A stretch of 64,000 nucleotides of DNA, from the NCBI GenBank assembly GCA_014904845.1, contig MU119312.1, positions 62,001-126,000 of the forward strand, in the 5' to 3' direction. The notes beneath the pieces were generated by a model that was not told the DNA's origin, did no database searches, and saw only the letters and a list, made by a program, of their open reading frames with translations. Below are positions 12,260 through 23,741 of this stretch, piece after piece. Source of the DNA: Acephala macrosclerotiorum (taxonomy: Eukaryota; Ascomycota; Leotiomycetes; Helotiales; Mollisiaceae). Positions within the stretch are counted from its first letter, which is position 1; each line of letters begins with the position of its first letter. The position numbers were made by a program, and so were the translations under genes.

Positions 12260-13582
12260 ATGTACTCACCTGTGATAGATGAACGCGCGCGAAGATCGAA
12301 GACGAAATCGACAAATGTGGCAAATCGAAGCCTCTCCCCAGTTTCCGGAAACGCCATGAACGCACCGAATGGTAACGGCGATAAAGTGAAGAAGTCGAAG
12401 ACGAGCAACACGATCAGATCGGTACCTTCAGATCCATCACCTCTCGATTTTGCGATGCCACATTCTACTTCGCAATATCTCCCACCGATCCCCTCGTCTT
12501 CTTCGCACATCACCCTCACGAGACATAACTCGAATTCCACCGGTCTATCAGTCGCGAGCGGTGTTGTCAGACGAATATCTTCCGAATTTGGTCCTACGCG
12601 CTCGCAATCAACTCCCAACAATCTGAGTATACAAGAGTCCCCCGACAGCGCCAACGGCCTTACGAACAGTATCAGTATGAATGGTATTATCACGAACGGT
12701 CTTTCGAACAGTGTAAGCACGAACGGTATTAGCACAGGTGGAGGAAGCACCGCAAACGGCAATGGTCCTAACGGTAGTGGTCACATAACTTCGCCTTCAA
12801 ATGAACGCCCAGGACAGGTATGGAGCACTGCCGTTGGTCGATCCACTTTAGGGAAGTCAGGACGAGTTATTGAAAAATTACAGAACGAGATAGATACTAT
12901 GAGAAGAGAGTTAACCTCCGAGCGCCTGAACACGGCCGAGTATAAGAATCAGTTGATTTTGGCGGAGGCAAGGTTGGCAAATCAAAGGGAGGAATACGAT
13001 GCACAACTACACGATGCGGCGGTCAATAAAACCCTTTTGAAGAGAAGAGAACGACAGGTTGCGGAACTTAAGGCACAAATCGATACCGAGAAGCAGCGAG
13101 CTGACAAGGCGGCCGAGAGAGAGAAGGGATGGAGGGATCAGATGGAGCAGCTTGAGCAAGATGCGAAGCGAAAGGTCGAGGAGGCACAAATGCAGGCGGC
13201 GTTGATGGAAGGTAGAAACAATGCTATGACGAGTCACTGGAAGGAGCAGGGCGGAGAGGTCGATCGCAAGGTTCAGAAGTGGAAGAAGGAGATCGGCACG
13301 ATTATCGAGGCGAAGAGGGCGGACGACAAGAAGATCATCATACTTCAAGGTGTCTGCGCTCAAGCTGTTGCCACGGCCGAGAAAGCTCAAGCGGAGAAGG
13401 AGGCAATATTCAGGGAGTTCGAGGAGTACAAGCGTGAGAAGGAGCAGTCATTGAAGGGTATCAAAGACAAGGCGAAGGCTCAGGAAGAGCAGTTCGAGGC
13501 GAATATCAAGGAGTCTCAGGAGGCGCTCGGCAAACTCAAGTGGGCTCTCAACGTCAAGGAGAACGTGAAGGATTCGCAATAA
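12260..13582 (+). CDS. She3-like coiled-coil protein
   Basis: One uninterrupted frame of 440 residues. Residues 1-180 are disordered and rich in Ser, Asn and Gly. They include an imperfect 14-residue duplication (NGLTNSISMNGI and NGLSNSVSTNGI). From about residue 195 a long coiled coil begins (STLGKSGRVIEKLQNEIDTM), continues through NKTLLKRRERQVAELKAQI, and ends in the conserved LGKLKWALNVKENV. This pattern matches the filamentous-fungal proteins annotated as 'SWI5-dependent HO expression protein 3'. In yeast She3 links She2-bound mRNA to the myosin Myo4. Whether the mould protein carries RNA is not shown by sequence. I am fairly sure of the family but not of the function. Confidence 0.68.
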   Translation: MYSPVIDERARRSKTKSTNVANRSLSPVSGNAMNAPNGNGDKVKKSKTSNTIRSVPSDPSPLDFAMPHSTSQYLPPIPSSSSHITLTRHNSNSTGLSVASGVVRRISSEFGPTRSQSTPNNLSIQESPDSANGLTNSISMNGIITNGLSNSVSTNGISTGGGSTANGNGPNGSGHITSPSNERPGQVWSTAVGRSTLGKSGRVIEKLQNEIDTMRRELTSERLNTAEYKNQLILAEARLANQREEYDAQLHDAAVNKTLLKRRERQVAELKAQIDTEKQRADKAAEREKGWRDQMEQLEQDAKRKVEEAQMQAALMEGRNNAMTSHWKEQGGEVDRKVQKWKKEIGTIIEAKRADDKKIIILQGVCAQAVATAEKAQAEKEAIFREFEEYKREKEQSLKGIKDKAKAQEEQFEANIKESQEALGKLKWALNVKENVKDSQ

Positions 13583-16268
13583 ACACTCTTCCGACCGGCA
13601 GCTCGAACGAACCGAACCGAACCGAACCGATCGATCGACTACATGGTTATGGATGGAGGGATGGATAAATGGGTGGCTTTGCACATACAGTGTATAATGG
13701 ATGGATAGAACAGCGGAGGATCATGACACTTAACGACCTGATAAGGCTGCGCGCCATTTGCATCGGAGCAGGCATAGTATAGGTGTCTTGGAGTTAATCT
13801 TCTGCTGTTATTGTATGGATTGGAAATTGTCGATGTATTTACTGGCGTTGTGCTGCAAAAGCATGCTCCAAATGTCCCAGATGGGCAAGGTCATTGAGCG
13901 TTCGTTTCTACATAGCACGCGTGCTGCGTTTAATGAGATCATGAATTCCGACATGTATGATAGTTGAGAAGAAAGGAATAAATGGAGATTTGAGTGTGTT
14001 TCTTTTTGTAATGCTTTGTTTGGTAATTCTGCGTCGTTGAGGACTTCTCCCTGGATCATGCTTCGAATTCAGAACCCACACATGCGCTTTTAGTCTTGCT
14101 TTAATTTTGATATGCTTTTGCGCTGATGCTATCTTCGTGAATCCTGCTTGAAAGATCTCATTTTTCAATTGTCCTAACCTGCGAGAGGACTCTTGCTCAT
14201 ATCATCTGAATGAAAGAACCGCGACTCGGTCCCAGCTTCTGCGTAAGCGGCTTATTGTTGCACCTCCCGTAAGCTAGGCTGACTGGCGTTCTGCCTGCAA
14301 GGAGCCACCCGCGCTGGATCCTGGTGGTCCTTAGAACACGCTGGTCGGTTTTCGTCGCGAGGGATTACTTGTGTCTGGCCTGGTTTTGTAGAAGTTACTG
14401 CTATGGATTTGCTGCTTGTGCACACTCTCGCTCCCCGCGCTTCGAATCATGATTCAAGTCCTAGGTACTACATGACGATCTTCCCCACTCTCGTGGCTGC
14501 TTAGAGGAATTGTAGCCTCGACCGACTGTTGAGCTTCTATTGGGGTTCGAGAGCAGGGTAGTTCGACTTGGTGACAGATTAGAGCTGGAGATCAGATACT
14601 AGCCCTAATAACACCTCGGTTCATGCAAATTGGATGGCGAGAACCCAGTCCGCACGAATAATGAATGGATTGCGCTTCTACTTCTTTGTCTTGCCTTGAC
14701 ACGACCGTTTCACTTCTGCTGAGAGTGCAGCTGGGTAGACAAAGCGCTTTCAAAGAAGGAGCGACTATCCGGGATGCGGACACGGTAGTTATCACGTCAA
14801 GAACATCCATCAATATCAATACTATTCTCAACTTCTCCAGAATCTCGGTCTCCGGATCAATAAACCTCTGCTGAATAAGCATTGATACCAGCATATACTT
14901 TGAATCTCTGCCTCAGAAGTCGTCGAAGTTAGGGCAGGGATTCGACAAGATCTGGATGAAACTGATAAAATTCTGCTGCTCAGAGCGTGTAGGGAGCTTT
15001 GCAGTCAAATTTCCATTCCAATCTCAGTACATTCTCTTCTGCAATGCTATGATACCCACTACTGACTTGGCTTTTGTTCCCTCAGGCGTCAACATCCAAG
15101 GTTCCGTCTACGGTAAAGGCGCGTGAGCACGTGCTCCTCTCTTGTTGACATAAATCTTTTCCTACCGTTCAACTTCTAGAGCACAGCTAGAAATCTAATT
15201 CGCCTCCTTATTTCAGGCCATTGCGCGTTTGCCTTTGCAGTTGGCTAGAATGACGTGAGGCTACGGTTGCTGTCGTGGCCTTCTACAAAAAGGCTCGCTT
15301 CTCGCACAACACTTTCCTTCCAAATATCCGCGCACCACAATTTCTTCCTCCACCTTCTTCCTCCTTCCCCTTGTACAGTACCTCTCCAAGCAATTCATCA
15401 TATTGCGACCGTTTCTGTGGCATTGAATCATATTGAAGCCCAGCATTCCGCTCGTTCCACCGCTGCTTCCCTTTGAGCTTCGCCTCCACGGCCCTCTCGA
15501 CCAGCACGACTATTCCAGGCTTGCCCACCGCAGCGATAACACTCCAAGCCGCCTACGCGCACTCATCGGATCCAGACACAATATTCTCCGTGTAGGCATT
15601 GCCTGCTTCCTAGAAAAATCCGTTTCCGCGGCATTGCTCCTGAAAACAGTGCGCGTCAACCGGATCTGCATCGACGAACATAGTCGGGCGCAACATTGGC
15701 CCATCCGAAACTTATTGAGCTCAGAGCATTTAATATCTCGCTGCAGGTTCCTCGATCTTCTCCAACGCGACTTGGAGCTCCGAACAAACAACCCACGGCT
15801 CGTGGCCTTCTGGTTGCCAGGCAAGTCCACCACCTCGAGCACCAGAAAACTCCCGGCGTGTTCAATGCTAACTCCATTCTCAGGCAATCTACGACCCAAA
15901 CCCTTCTTCGTCTGGTATCAAGCACGGTCGTTGCGAACATTTCTCACGGCTGTCACCAGAGTTACGGCTGTCACAAAAGTCACGACTGTCACCAAAGTCA
16001 AGACTGTCGAAGCTGTTCGTCTGGCCTCGGTCTGCGCGAAGCTTTGAGCAAGCTGGCCAAGAAAGGTAGGTACACGCGCAAAAGACCTTAGACGACATCA
16101 TCAAAGCCATGCTAACGCAATTGGTGCAGCAACAGGCCTTTCTTTATCCATCAGCGGAGATCAACATCAGTGCAAAGCAATATCAGCGGGGAGCAATACA
16201 TCGGCGGGAAGCAAGCATTAGCAAAGATCAGCTTCGTGTCATTGCTCTTGCTCTTCTCCGCTGCCAAG
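13583..16268. other. Long intergenic stretch with short repeats
   Basis: No gene is supported. Just after the She3-like stop lies a CCGAA microsatellite (about 13603-13630), followed by ATGGATGG-type repeats. At 15946-16017 there are four 18-base units. Overlapping open frames lie on both strands between 15433 and 16091, but none has a recognisable domain or a clear start. The last few hundred bases are the promoter of the next gene. Confidence 0.5.
15946..16017 (+). repeat. 18-bp tandem repeat, four units
   Basis: Units at 15946, 15964, 15982 and 16000 share the pattern ACGGCTGTCACCAAAGTC with few changes; the fourth is the most diverged. The period is a multiple of three, so one frame reads a TAVTKV hexapeptide repeat. 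Confidence 0.8.
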
Positions 16269-19200
16269 ATGTCTACATATGACCGTCCGTTCTACCATGC
16301 GCGGTCGAATGTGGTTTCGACAGCCTACACTAAGTCAACAGCCATCCCCAAGGAAAGAAAGGTTACATTTGCAAGCGAATGGCACTTCTACCCTCTTGGG
16401 GTCGCTGTTGTGCTTAAGCGCTTTGAGGCTTTCCTGGAAGAAAACCATCTTGTAAGTACACTCCATCTCGCTTTCATCGAAATGGCATCGTCCAATCGTT
16501 GAAAGGGGCTCACCTTTCGGCAAGTGGGAGTACCTCGGATTCCCAAAGTTCACGCCGATGTTTAGCCTCGACGCGTTCACCTCCTTTCCCACTCCACTGC
16601 CGACATTTCGCCTCTCACCTTCACTCCCCCTCCATCTACTCACTTGGTCTTTGTCAAGAATTTCTTAGATACTAGACTTCCTGTTGGGAACATTTCATGA
16701 TTTCTTTGTTATATCATCCTCGTCCAATCACTGGTCATCCGCGGGCACAAAACAAAAGCTAACAAACTATTCAGACTGCCTCCTGTGAATGGGATGAACA
16801 AACACACTCATTTCGACTACGCTGCCGTGCAGAAGACAGTTCACAGGTTTCTGCAGGTTTCTATGAAGTCGTCCACGGCGTCATCAAGCAAGAGCTCAAG
16901 AAGGGCTTCAAGGGAAAGGGTTCGCCTTACCCTAATGGAGATGACGATGACGATGATGAGTCTGATGGTATGTTTTCTATCGTGCGAAATACCAAGTCTA
17001 AGTTTAACGTAATCTTTAGTTACTGCTCACGCTTCTCGATTGCCCGACGATGACGATGCCACGGTACCTGAGGACGAGCTGGAAGAATTGGAACTAGATG
17101 TCTCAGAAGCAGTAAGTAACATTTGAGTCTCATCGAATAAAGTAGTTTACTGATGTCCTGCAGCTTAATTCTGACCTGATCCGCCGCCTCGCCTTGTGGG
17201 AACAGGAACACAGAAGTATTGCCGACCAAGGGGTTGCGACCACTACGCCAGCCTCTTCAAGCTCGACTGTCGCCGAAGAGGTGTACCCGTTGCCAATCAA
17301 GACCTACAAATTCCAATTCAAGTGGTTGTCGTGTGCTAACAGACCCTCGCGCCTGCAAAAAGTTGCACCCGATGGCGTCCTCGAGGAACTTCGACGTTTG
17401 ACTGGCTGCGACTTCGAAAAGCAGGTCAACAAGGGTATACTCTACATTGGAAGTAACAACGAGGAGAGCATGAATGTCGCCATTCATAAGCTCGACAACT
17501 TGACCAAAAATGTAAGTAAACTCTGTACCACCTTGATAACCTTTGTTTCTAACCATCCACCAGCGAAAGAACTTCTATTGTGTCAACCACTTTTTCTATA
17601 GTGAGGGCCTTGGGAAGGTTAAGTTCGCCTTGGTACCTTTCTCGAAGGTCAAGAAATTTTACTTTGCAACAACCATTCTCGACAACCTGCACATTATCTT
17701 GAATGGGGGTCTGGACCGCAAGGCTGGGGAGCTTCCTTCGGATTGGCAGACGCTTGCTGACGCTGTTACTACTCGCTGTGCATATTGGGACCAAAAGAAT
17801 GGCGTCTTTGATCTACTCAAGAGAGTGGAAATATCTGTCATTTCCAATGCTGGTTCAGATGTAAACTTCAAGGAATGGGCCAGCTTCAAGTATTCCGCAA
17901 AGGGGGAGGAATTCGATGATCCTCGACGACATTATTCGAGCCAACCAACAACCGAAGCTCACCCTCGACAATTACTACCCTCAAACTCCCATTCTGGAAC
18001 ACAGGGCAGCTACCCTGCCAGCTCGGCTCAGGTTTCGAACTCGTTGGTACGTCACCAGAATGGTTATGCTTCCCAACCGTTGGCCCCTCCAGCTACAACT
18101 TCGCAAATTAATTGTAACACTCAAAACACCCTGCGAGTTGAGCAATGGGCGGTAGGTGTCAATCCAAATGGAGGTGGGGCTTTCACGTCAGCCAGTGGTG
18201 AAAACCATGTTGAGGAGGGTAAGTTCTCCCAAATATATCCCACCCGACCACTGTTAGGAAGATTACTGACCAATTTCATAGTAAAGCCTGCATGGGATAC
18301 TTACGAGGAGCACAACCTCAACCAGTTATTGCGTACCAAGAAGGAAAAGCCTGCACAGGCTTCCTCCACTTTGTATAATAACATTTCTGCCATGAAGCGA
18401 TCAACTTCCATTGGATTCGCTCCGATCAGAAAGGGAGACGAACCCCCTATGGCACGCCAGTCAAAAACCATCCCTCGCTCTGTATCTCATCCACATAATC
18501 TACAGCCAACTACTGGCACAGAGATATTCCACGAATCTGCTTCCAAGTCTGCTCATTCGGCTTTAGCCGATATTACCAGTACTTCCTTGGTCGACCTCGG
18601 GATCCCCTTCCCCACCAAGGAAGGAAGACCTGTTGATTCTCAATTCTCCGAAAGTTTCCTGGAACATTTCAAGCCGCACACGCTCTTGGATGATGATGTT
18701 TCTATGGTCGGCTTGCCAGTCTTAGAGCCAGCAAGACAGGGGGAGAGTAACACGTCATGGACACCTATGCAGCCTGTCAAGCATCAGAGTGCTGCTGCAG
18801 ATATCGACGAGCCGCTGATCAGTTTTTCTCCAATTTTACAGCCAGTGGCCCACACGGCCAATGAAAAGTTGCTCGCTAATTTCGCTCCGCTAGAGCTAAA
18901 TCCAGAAGCGCAACGAGGCACTGTCATGGAAGCAGGGGAAAACACAAAGGTGCAGGAGAAGGCCAAGCAACATAATGGAGAGGAGTGTCAGGATGGTCCT
19001 TCCGCGCTGTCCGAAACCCAAGACACCCTTTCTCAAACCCAAAGTCGAAGTATTCTGGATCAGATTGCGCGAGATGCGTTGTTGGCCGCAGAATTGCAAC
19101 GCGAGGAACAAGGACCGAACTCTCTGGTTGATGCATTGTTGGCTGCACAATACCAACATGACATCAACCACCCATATCCTACCGGTGATGCTGAGCTAGC

Positions 19201-20621
19201 TGCCCAATTGCAGCGTGAAGAAGAGCAGTCAATCAATTTCAACCAAGCTGCGATTTCTGCGATTTCTGCGACTTCTGTTGGTGGACGAGATGCCGAGAAG
19301 GTTCAAGAGGACGACGAGATCTCCTCAAGAACATATCATCAGACGATGAATCAGAAAGCCGGCAGAGGAAATTATCAGGCCAAGCAGCCCCATTACCAGA
19401 ACGGCGCCAGAAGATTGCCTGTCCCAGACCCAATTCGAGCTCGAATTCCAGCCAAGAATGAGCAAGGTTTGGAGGATCCTGTACCGGAGTTTGTTGCTGG
19501 TGTTACCGAGAACTTTTCTGGCTTCATGACTGCCATTCGACCATTCCGCGGACAAATTGTCCTTCAAGCAGAATTTGGTCGGATCATTATGCGAAACTTT
19601 GCTCCTTCAAATTATTTCCACAAATCTGGGGATGAGATGTTCAAGGAGCACGACCTCCGAACTCTACTACTTAAGCCTACCGAGGAAGGCCCATTCTGTT
19701 CCTTTACGAACGTTCTGACTCTATTGCCAGCAGACATGCAGTACCTCGTCAAGATCAAGGATAAGAAGGGTAATCCACTTTGGCATCCAACTTCAATTTG
19801 GAATGTTACGTATGAGTTTCACTTCAGAGACACAACTGCTTTTGACTCGCCATTCTTCCTCGTTGAGGTTGACGGCGAGACCTTCAAGACCGAGGTCAAG
19901 GTCCGACGCGAGTTAGGCAGCATTTACTGCCATGGAACCATGCGCCATTGGGATTTTCGCATCGCTGCGACTGGGTATGAAAGCAGTAGAGATATCAAGG
20001 GAAAGTACGGTGCTGTTCGAGCTGCTGTTGAGAACACTCTCTACATTCCGTAAGTCATGGCTGCGTGTTTGATTTGCAACGAACTAACATTTTTCAAGGC
20101 CAGACATGAAGGCACCATTCCTTTTGTGGGAGATGGGAACTGCTTTGAGTAATCGATTCCAACTCCAAGAGCTTCAGGTCAAGCGAGTTCTCAAGTATCA
20201 GAGCGAGGATCGTAGATCATCTCTGAACGTCACCGAGATCCAATCCTTAGACATCCAGGGTAGTGAAGTTCCAGGCAAACCAATCAGCGTATTCCAAGCA
20301 GCACCTGGTCCCAATGACGGGCCGCCAACGGAGAAGTTGAGACAGTGGTGGGAGGCCAGCATCTCGTCTACTGATGCAGACCAAGTCCTCGAGGAGAACA
20401 AGACTTTGGAGCTCGGCGACGAACCTGGCTGGACTGCTGAAACTCTATCGAAGGTGCACGTAGCTTCGGCTCTGTACTTGCCAGCTTGTGAGATGCTCAA
20501 GAAGATGGATGGCGTCGGATTTCTTAATCGCAATGGAATTGAACGCGCTGTTGTCGAGGCCAGCAAAATTGTTCCCAAAGACAAGAAGAGCAAGGTCGTG
20601 GACCAAGCCGGTTTCTGGTAG
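16269..20621 (+). CDS. Large uncharacterised fungal protein, KH-like segment and C-terminal beta-rich domain
   Basis: Seven exons: 16269-16451, 16775-16967, 17020-17111, 17164-17511, 17564-18218, 18282-20049 and 20099-20621. All join in phase and give about 1253 residues. I do not recognise the family. Visible parts: an N-terminal globular region (about 1-90); an acidic linker (DDDDDDESD; EDELEELELD); a segment around LEELRRLTGCDFEKQV..LYIGSNNEESM with the look of a KH-type fold; a conserved-looking block with KVKFALVPFSKVKKFYFATT; a long disordered Ser/Pro/Gln-rich middle; three alanine-rich helices of the type DALLAAELQREEQ near residues 753, 774 and 793; and a folded C-terminal region from about 860. 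RNA binding and ubiquitin binding are only guesses. The fifth intron (18219-18281) is 63 bases with no stop in frame, so a retained form would add 21 residues. The first intron is long (323 bases). Confidence 0.72.
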
Positions 20622-22041
20622 AGTGTCTCGAGCGACGAGGGTGGATGGTGCGATGTGCAACGAAACTTCTTTTATGCAAGATCTTCTGTCAAAAGAAATC
20701 TTGTACAACTATGGTGGCCGCCTGAGATGGAGAGAGGGTTTCCTCTTGTATTGTACTTGCACTTGTAATCCCCTGTACTTTAGTTTCCTTTCTTTCTTTC
20801 GTTCTCTCTGCTTGGGAGAGGGGCTTCTGCTCCAGAGAATCTCTTTCTTTTTCTTCTCGAAAGGAGGGCTTTGGCCCGGGAATGAGTTTGTCTTTCTTTA
20901 GGTGTTTCAGTTTGTAACGTATCCTGAGCTCTCTTTCACGAGATTTCTGGGAGCTGTTCTCGAGGATCGTATGTTGCTGGAGAGCGAGTCTTGTAACATA
21001 TTCTGAGTTTTCTTTCACGAGATTGCTGAATTGGTACTGACGGGTCTTGTAACATATCCTGAGTTCTCTTTCAAAAGGGTTGCTTATGCTGCTGAAGGAA
21101 GGTGTTTCTAGAAGGGAAAATGTGTAGAGTAGTTAGTGTAAAATAGAAGAGTTGTAAAAATCTTCTGTCCTTTTGCATGTAATGTGATTCGAATGTGCAA
21201 CATCGAGTATAAAAACATGCACCCCCAACGACAACAAATATCCCAGGGTTAGTCGGATATCGAGAGGATAGGGTTAGATCTGAAAGGATACGACTTAGAT
21301 GTGTTCGATTGGGTATCAAAAACCTGCATCTGAAACGACGATGAATGTCCTAGGATTGGTCAAACATCGGGCAGGCAAGAAAATCGATCTGGAAGAAGTT
21401 CAGGGAAGGCACCGCTGTCTTTCCTCGCTTCGCACCGGTTGTGGGCATCGAGTTAGAACGGTAGGCAATACTAAGTATGGTCTTCGATCGAGATGCCGTA
21501 CAGGTACGGAGTATTGAGAGTTCGCACGAATCTGTGAAGGAGGAGATGCTGACCTTAAGAAACTTGATCTAGAGATCGAGAGGGTCTGTCAAACGAGACC
21601 AAGACACTCGTGGAGAGGTCTAGTAGGACTGGTGATGGAACATGTAAAGCTTCACGAACCATGTTTTGAGGACAATTTTCCATCTTCGAATCTGTAACGG
21701 TCTTAAAAGCTTGTATTGAAGGAGTACAACGGTCTGATAGTGAAAATTGAATAGAGAACTTCCTCCAATCCACTCTTGCCTAATTCCAGCTTCATCCGCC
21801 ATCAGCAGATGAACCCATGCTCGCCGCTCAGCGCCAAATTGAGAACTCCGAACTCCAAACCTGCTTCTGCTCGACATCCGTTCCAGATTAAACAATCCAC
21901 AAGAAGATCCATATCAAGTCACACCCCAAAATCAAAATCAAAATCATGAAGCCTCCCATGATCACCGGCCAACCCGTAGCGATCTTTCTCCTTCCCTCTC
22001 TGTGCCACTTCTACCAGCGTCAGTTAAGTCCTACCCAAAAC
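20622..22041. repeat. Intergenic with two repeat families
   Basis: No gene is supported. Three copies of a 35-39 base sequence (CTTGTAACATATCCTGAG, then TTCTCTTTCACGAGA) lie at about 20910-20947, 20990-21028 and 21046-21084. A second pair of diverged direct repeats lies at 21205-21262 and 21311-21369, sharing GTATNAAAAAC and AACGACNANNAAT and ending in ATCG. Confidence 0.7.
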
Positions 22042-22629
22042 CTATAACCGTCCCCCTTGGCCATATGGACCCCCCTGGTGGTAAGGCCCATAATTAACAG
22101 CCCCAAACGCCTCTCTCCCACTCGTCTTAATCTTCCCCTTCTTCGCACTAAGCGCTGCTTGCTGGCGCTCGTATTCGGCTGTTGGGGGCTCGCCTATGGA
22201 AGAGAGGAATTCTTTGGTTTTCTTCCAGGCTTTTTGGCGTTTGCTGAGTTGTTGAGACTGAGAGGGCATAGGAAGGGAGGTGGTGTATGTTGGTGGTGAT
22301 GGGCGGTCTTGTGGTTGGGACTGGGGTGTTGGCTGTGAGGAGGAGATGGGGTCTTGGAAGGGGCTTTGTGGTCGGGATTGTGATCGGGGTGGCGGTGAAG
22401 GTTGTTGGAATGGTGGTTGAGATGTGGATTGTGTGGGGAGGGAGGTGGTGGTTCTTGATGGCTTCTTCTTAGAGGAAGAGGTGTGAAAGGAGGGTGTGAA
22501 CCATTTCTTTGTCGAAGAGGATCTTGACTTGGTCATTGCTGGTTTGTGGAGCGAAGATTGAGACGAGTTGGTTGATAGTCTAAAGGGATTGGTGCTGAAG
22601 CTACTGTCTATCCTTAAAAGCGTCCTCAT
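22042..22629 (-). CDS. Small Ser/Pro/Gln-rich protein, function unknown
   Basis: A single frame of 195 residues opens with an ATG. The first 120 residues are disordered and basic, rich in Ser, Thr, Pro and Gln. A short predicted helix (QQLSKRQKAWKKTKEFLSSI) and a GEPPTAEYERQQAAL segment follow, and then a Gly/Tyr tail (GPYHQGGPYGQGGRL). The conserved-looking C-terminal third argues for a real gene, but no family is recognised and an unseen 5' exon is possible. Confidence 0.5.
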   Translation of the reverse strand: MRTLLRIDSSFSTNPFRLSTNSSQSSLHKPAMTKSRSSSTKKWFTPSFHTSSSKKKPSRTTTSLPTQSTSQPPFQQPSPPPRSQSRPQSPFQDPISSSQPTPQSQPQDRPSPPTYTTSLPMPSQSQQLSKRQKAWKKTKEFLSSIGEPPTAEYERQQAALSAKKGKIKTSGREAFGAVNYGPYHQGGPYGQGGRL

Positions 22630-23741
22630 TGTGGCGAATCCTGATATATAACGTTGTTGCCTTGTAGACAGTCTTTGAAACTCTCGATATTGCTTGTCCG
22701 GAATATCAATGCTGTTGCCTTAGGGCGTAAAGTCGAAAATGAAGATCCAGGACAGGGCCACGATGGTATGTAAGGACCCCTCAGCGCTCTCACCGCGCGC
22801 GTATCATATATCTAAACCTAAGCTGCGGCAACGCCCTCAAACCCTGAAGCAGATCTAGTGCTCTATTCCTAGCTCATATATTCTTCTGTGCGCAAAATTC
22901 GCATTTCCCACCAGCCGCAACTCTTCCCGAGCCGACGAGGAGGACAAGCAACCCATGCTGAATCAAAGGCGCCACATGAACATTCCTGCATTCCAAGATC
23001 CTGGGGCGGCTGCCTGTCCGCACGGATGGTTTTGTCTGTGCGATGTTGCCGGATGACCCGAGGGAGGGACGCTGGCTGATGCGATCAGATAACCCCGTGT
23101 TTCGTGTGCCAAGCTAAATATTACCCGCCGCAGGACTAGACCGTATACGACGGATCTTCAGCACTTCAAGGTTTGAAGAGAGCAACTTGTCGATTTACCT
23201 TGCAAATATTCGCGGTGCATAAGAATGGTTGTTCTCGGCCAGCTCGAAGTAGTTGCCGAGATGTATTTCGCAACTGGTGAACTCCAACATGGTCCCCAAC
23301 CAGGCTTGGATGCTTGTATCTGATGCTTGTCACCTCTACCTTACACCTGCGATAAGAATATAAAGTACAACTGCCTACTCGTAGAAAGTTTCGAAACATA
23401 GAGGAATTGTTGACCGGTCTGACTTGCCAAATGCAATTCGAGACGCAACTGGAACGTTGGGCCTAAACTTCCCCCAAACTGTTGACTTTTCTGGATACAA
23501 CGTTACATTTGTTTCCTTCCTTGGAATCTGCCTGTATGCAGAAGTGGTGCTTGTGTTTCTGGCACACCGGATGCTATGTATCATTGTGCTCGTCTGAACT
23601 TCTGGAAACAAAAAATCAGACCGATGCTCGTGGCGAGCTGAGAAATTTCAGACAAGACTTCGGTACTCTCCACGTAGTACTCTCCACGACTTGACGACTT
23701 GACTTGATAGGAGGCTTTCAACATCAATCTTTCATCGAAAC
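22630..23741. other. Intergenic, nothing recognised
   Basis: About 1.1 kb with only short frames. It holds the 5' side of the small protein gene and the 3' side of the zinc-cluster gene. Confidence 0.5.

Noticed and set aside
13603..13640. CCGAA microsatellite as a telomere-like or origin sequence
   Set aside because: Only about four units, and it does not match fungal telomere repeats; a simple-sequence tract is enough to explain it.
15510..15899. Minus-strand frame of 129 codons
   Set aside because: Overlapping frames exist on both strands, there is no domain, and codon use is not convincing.
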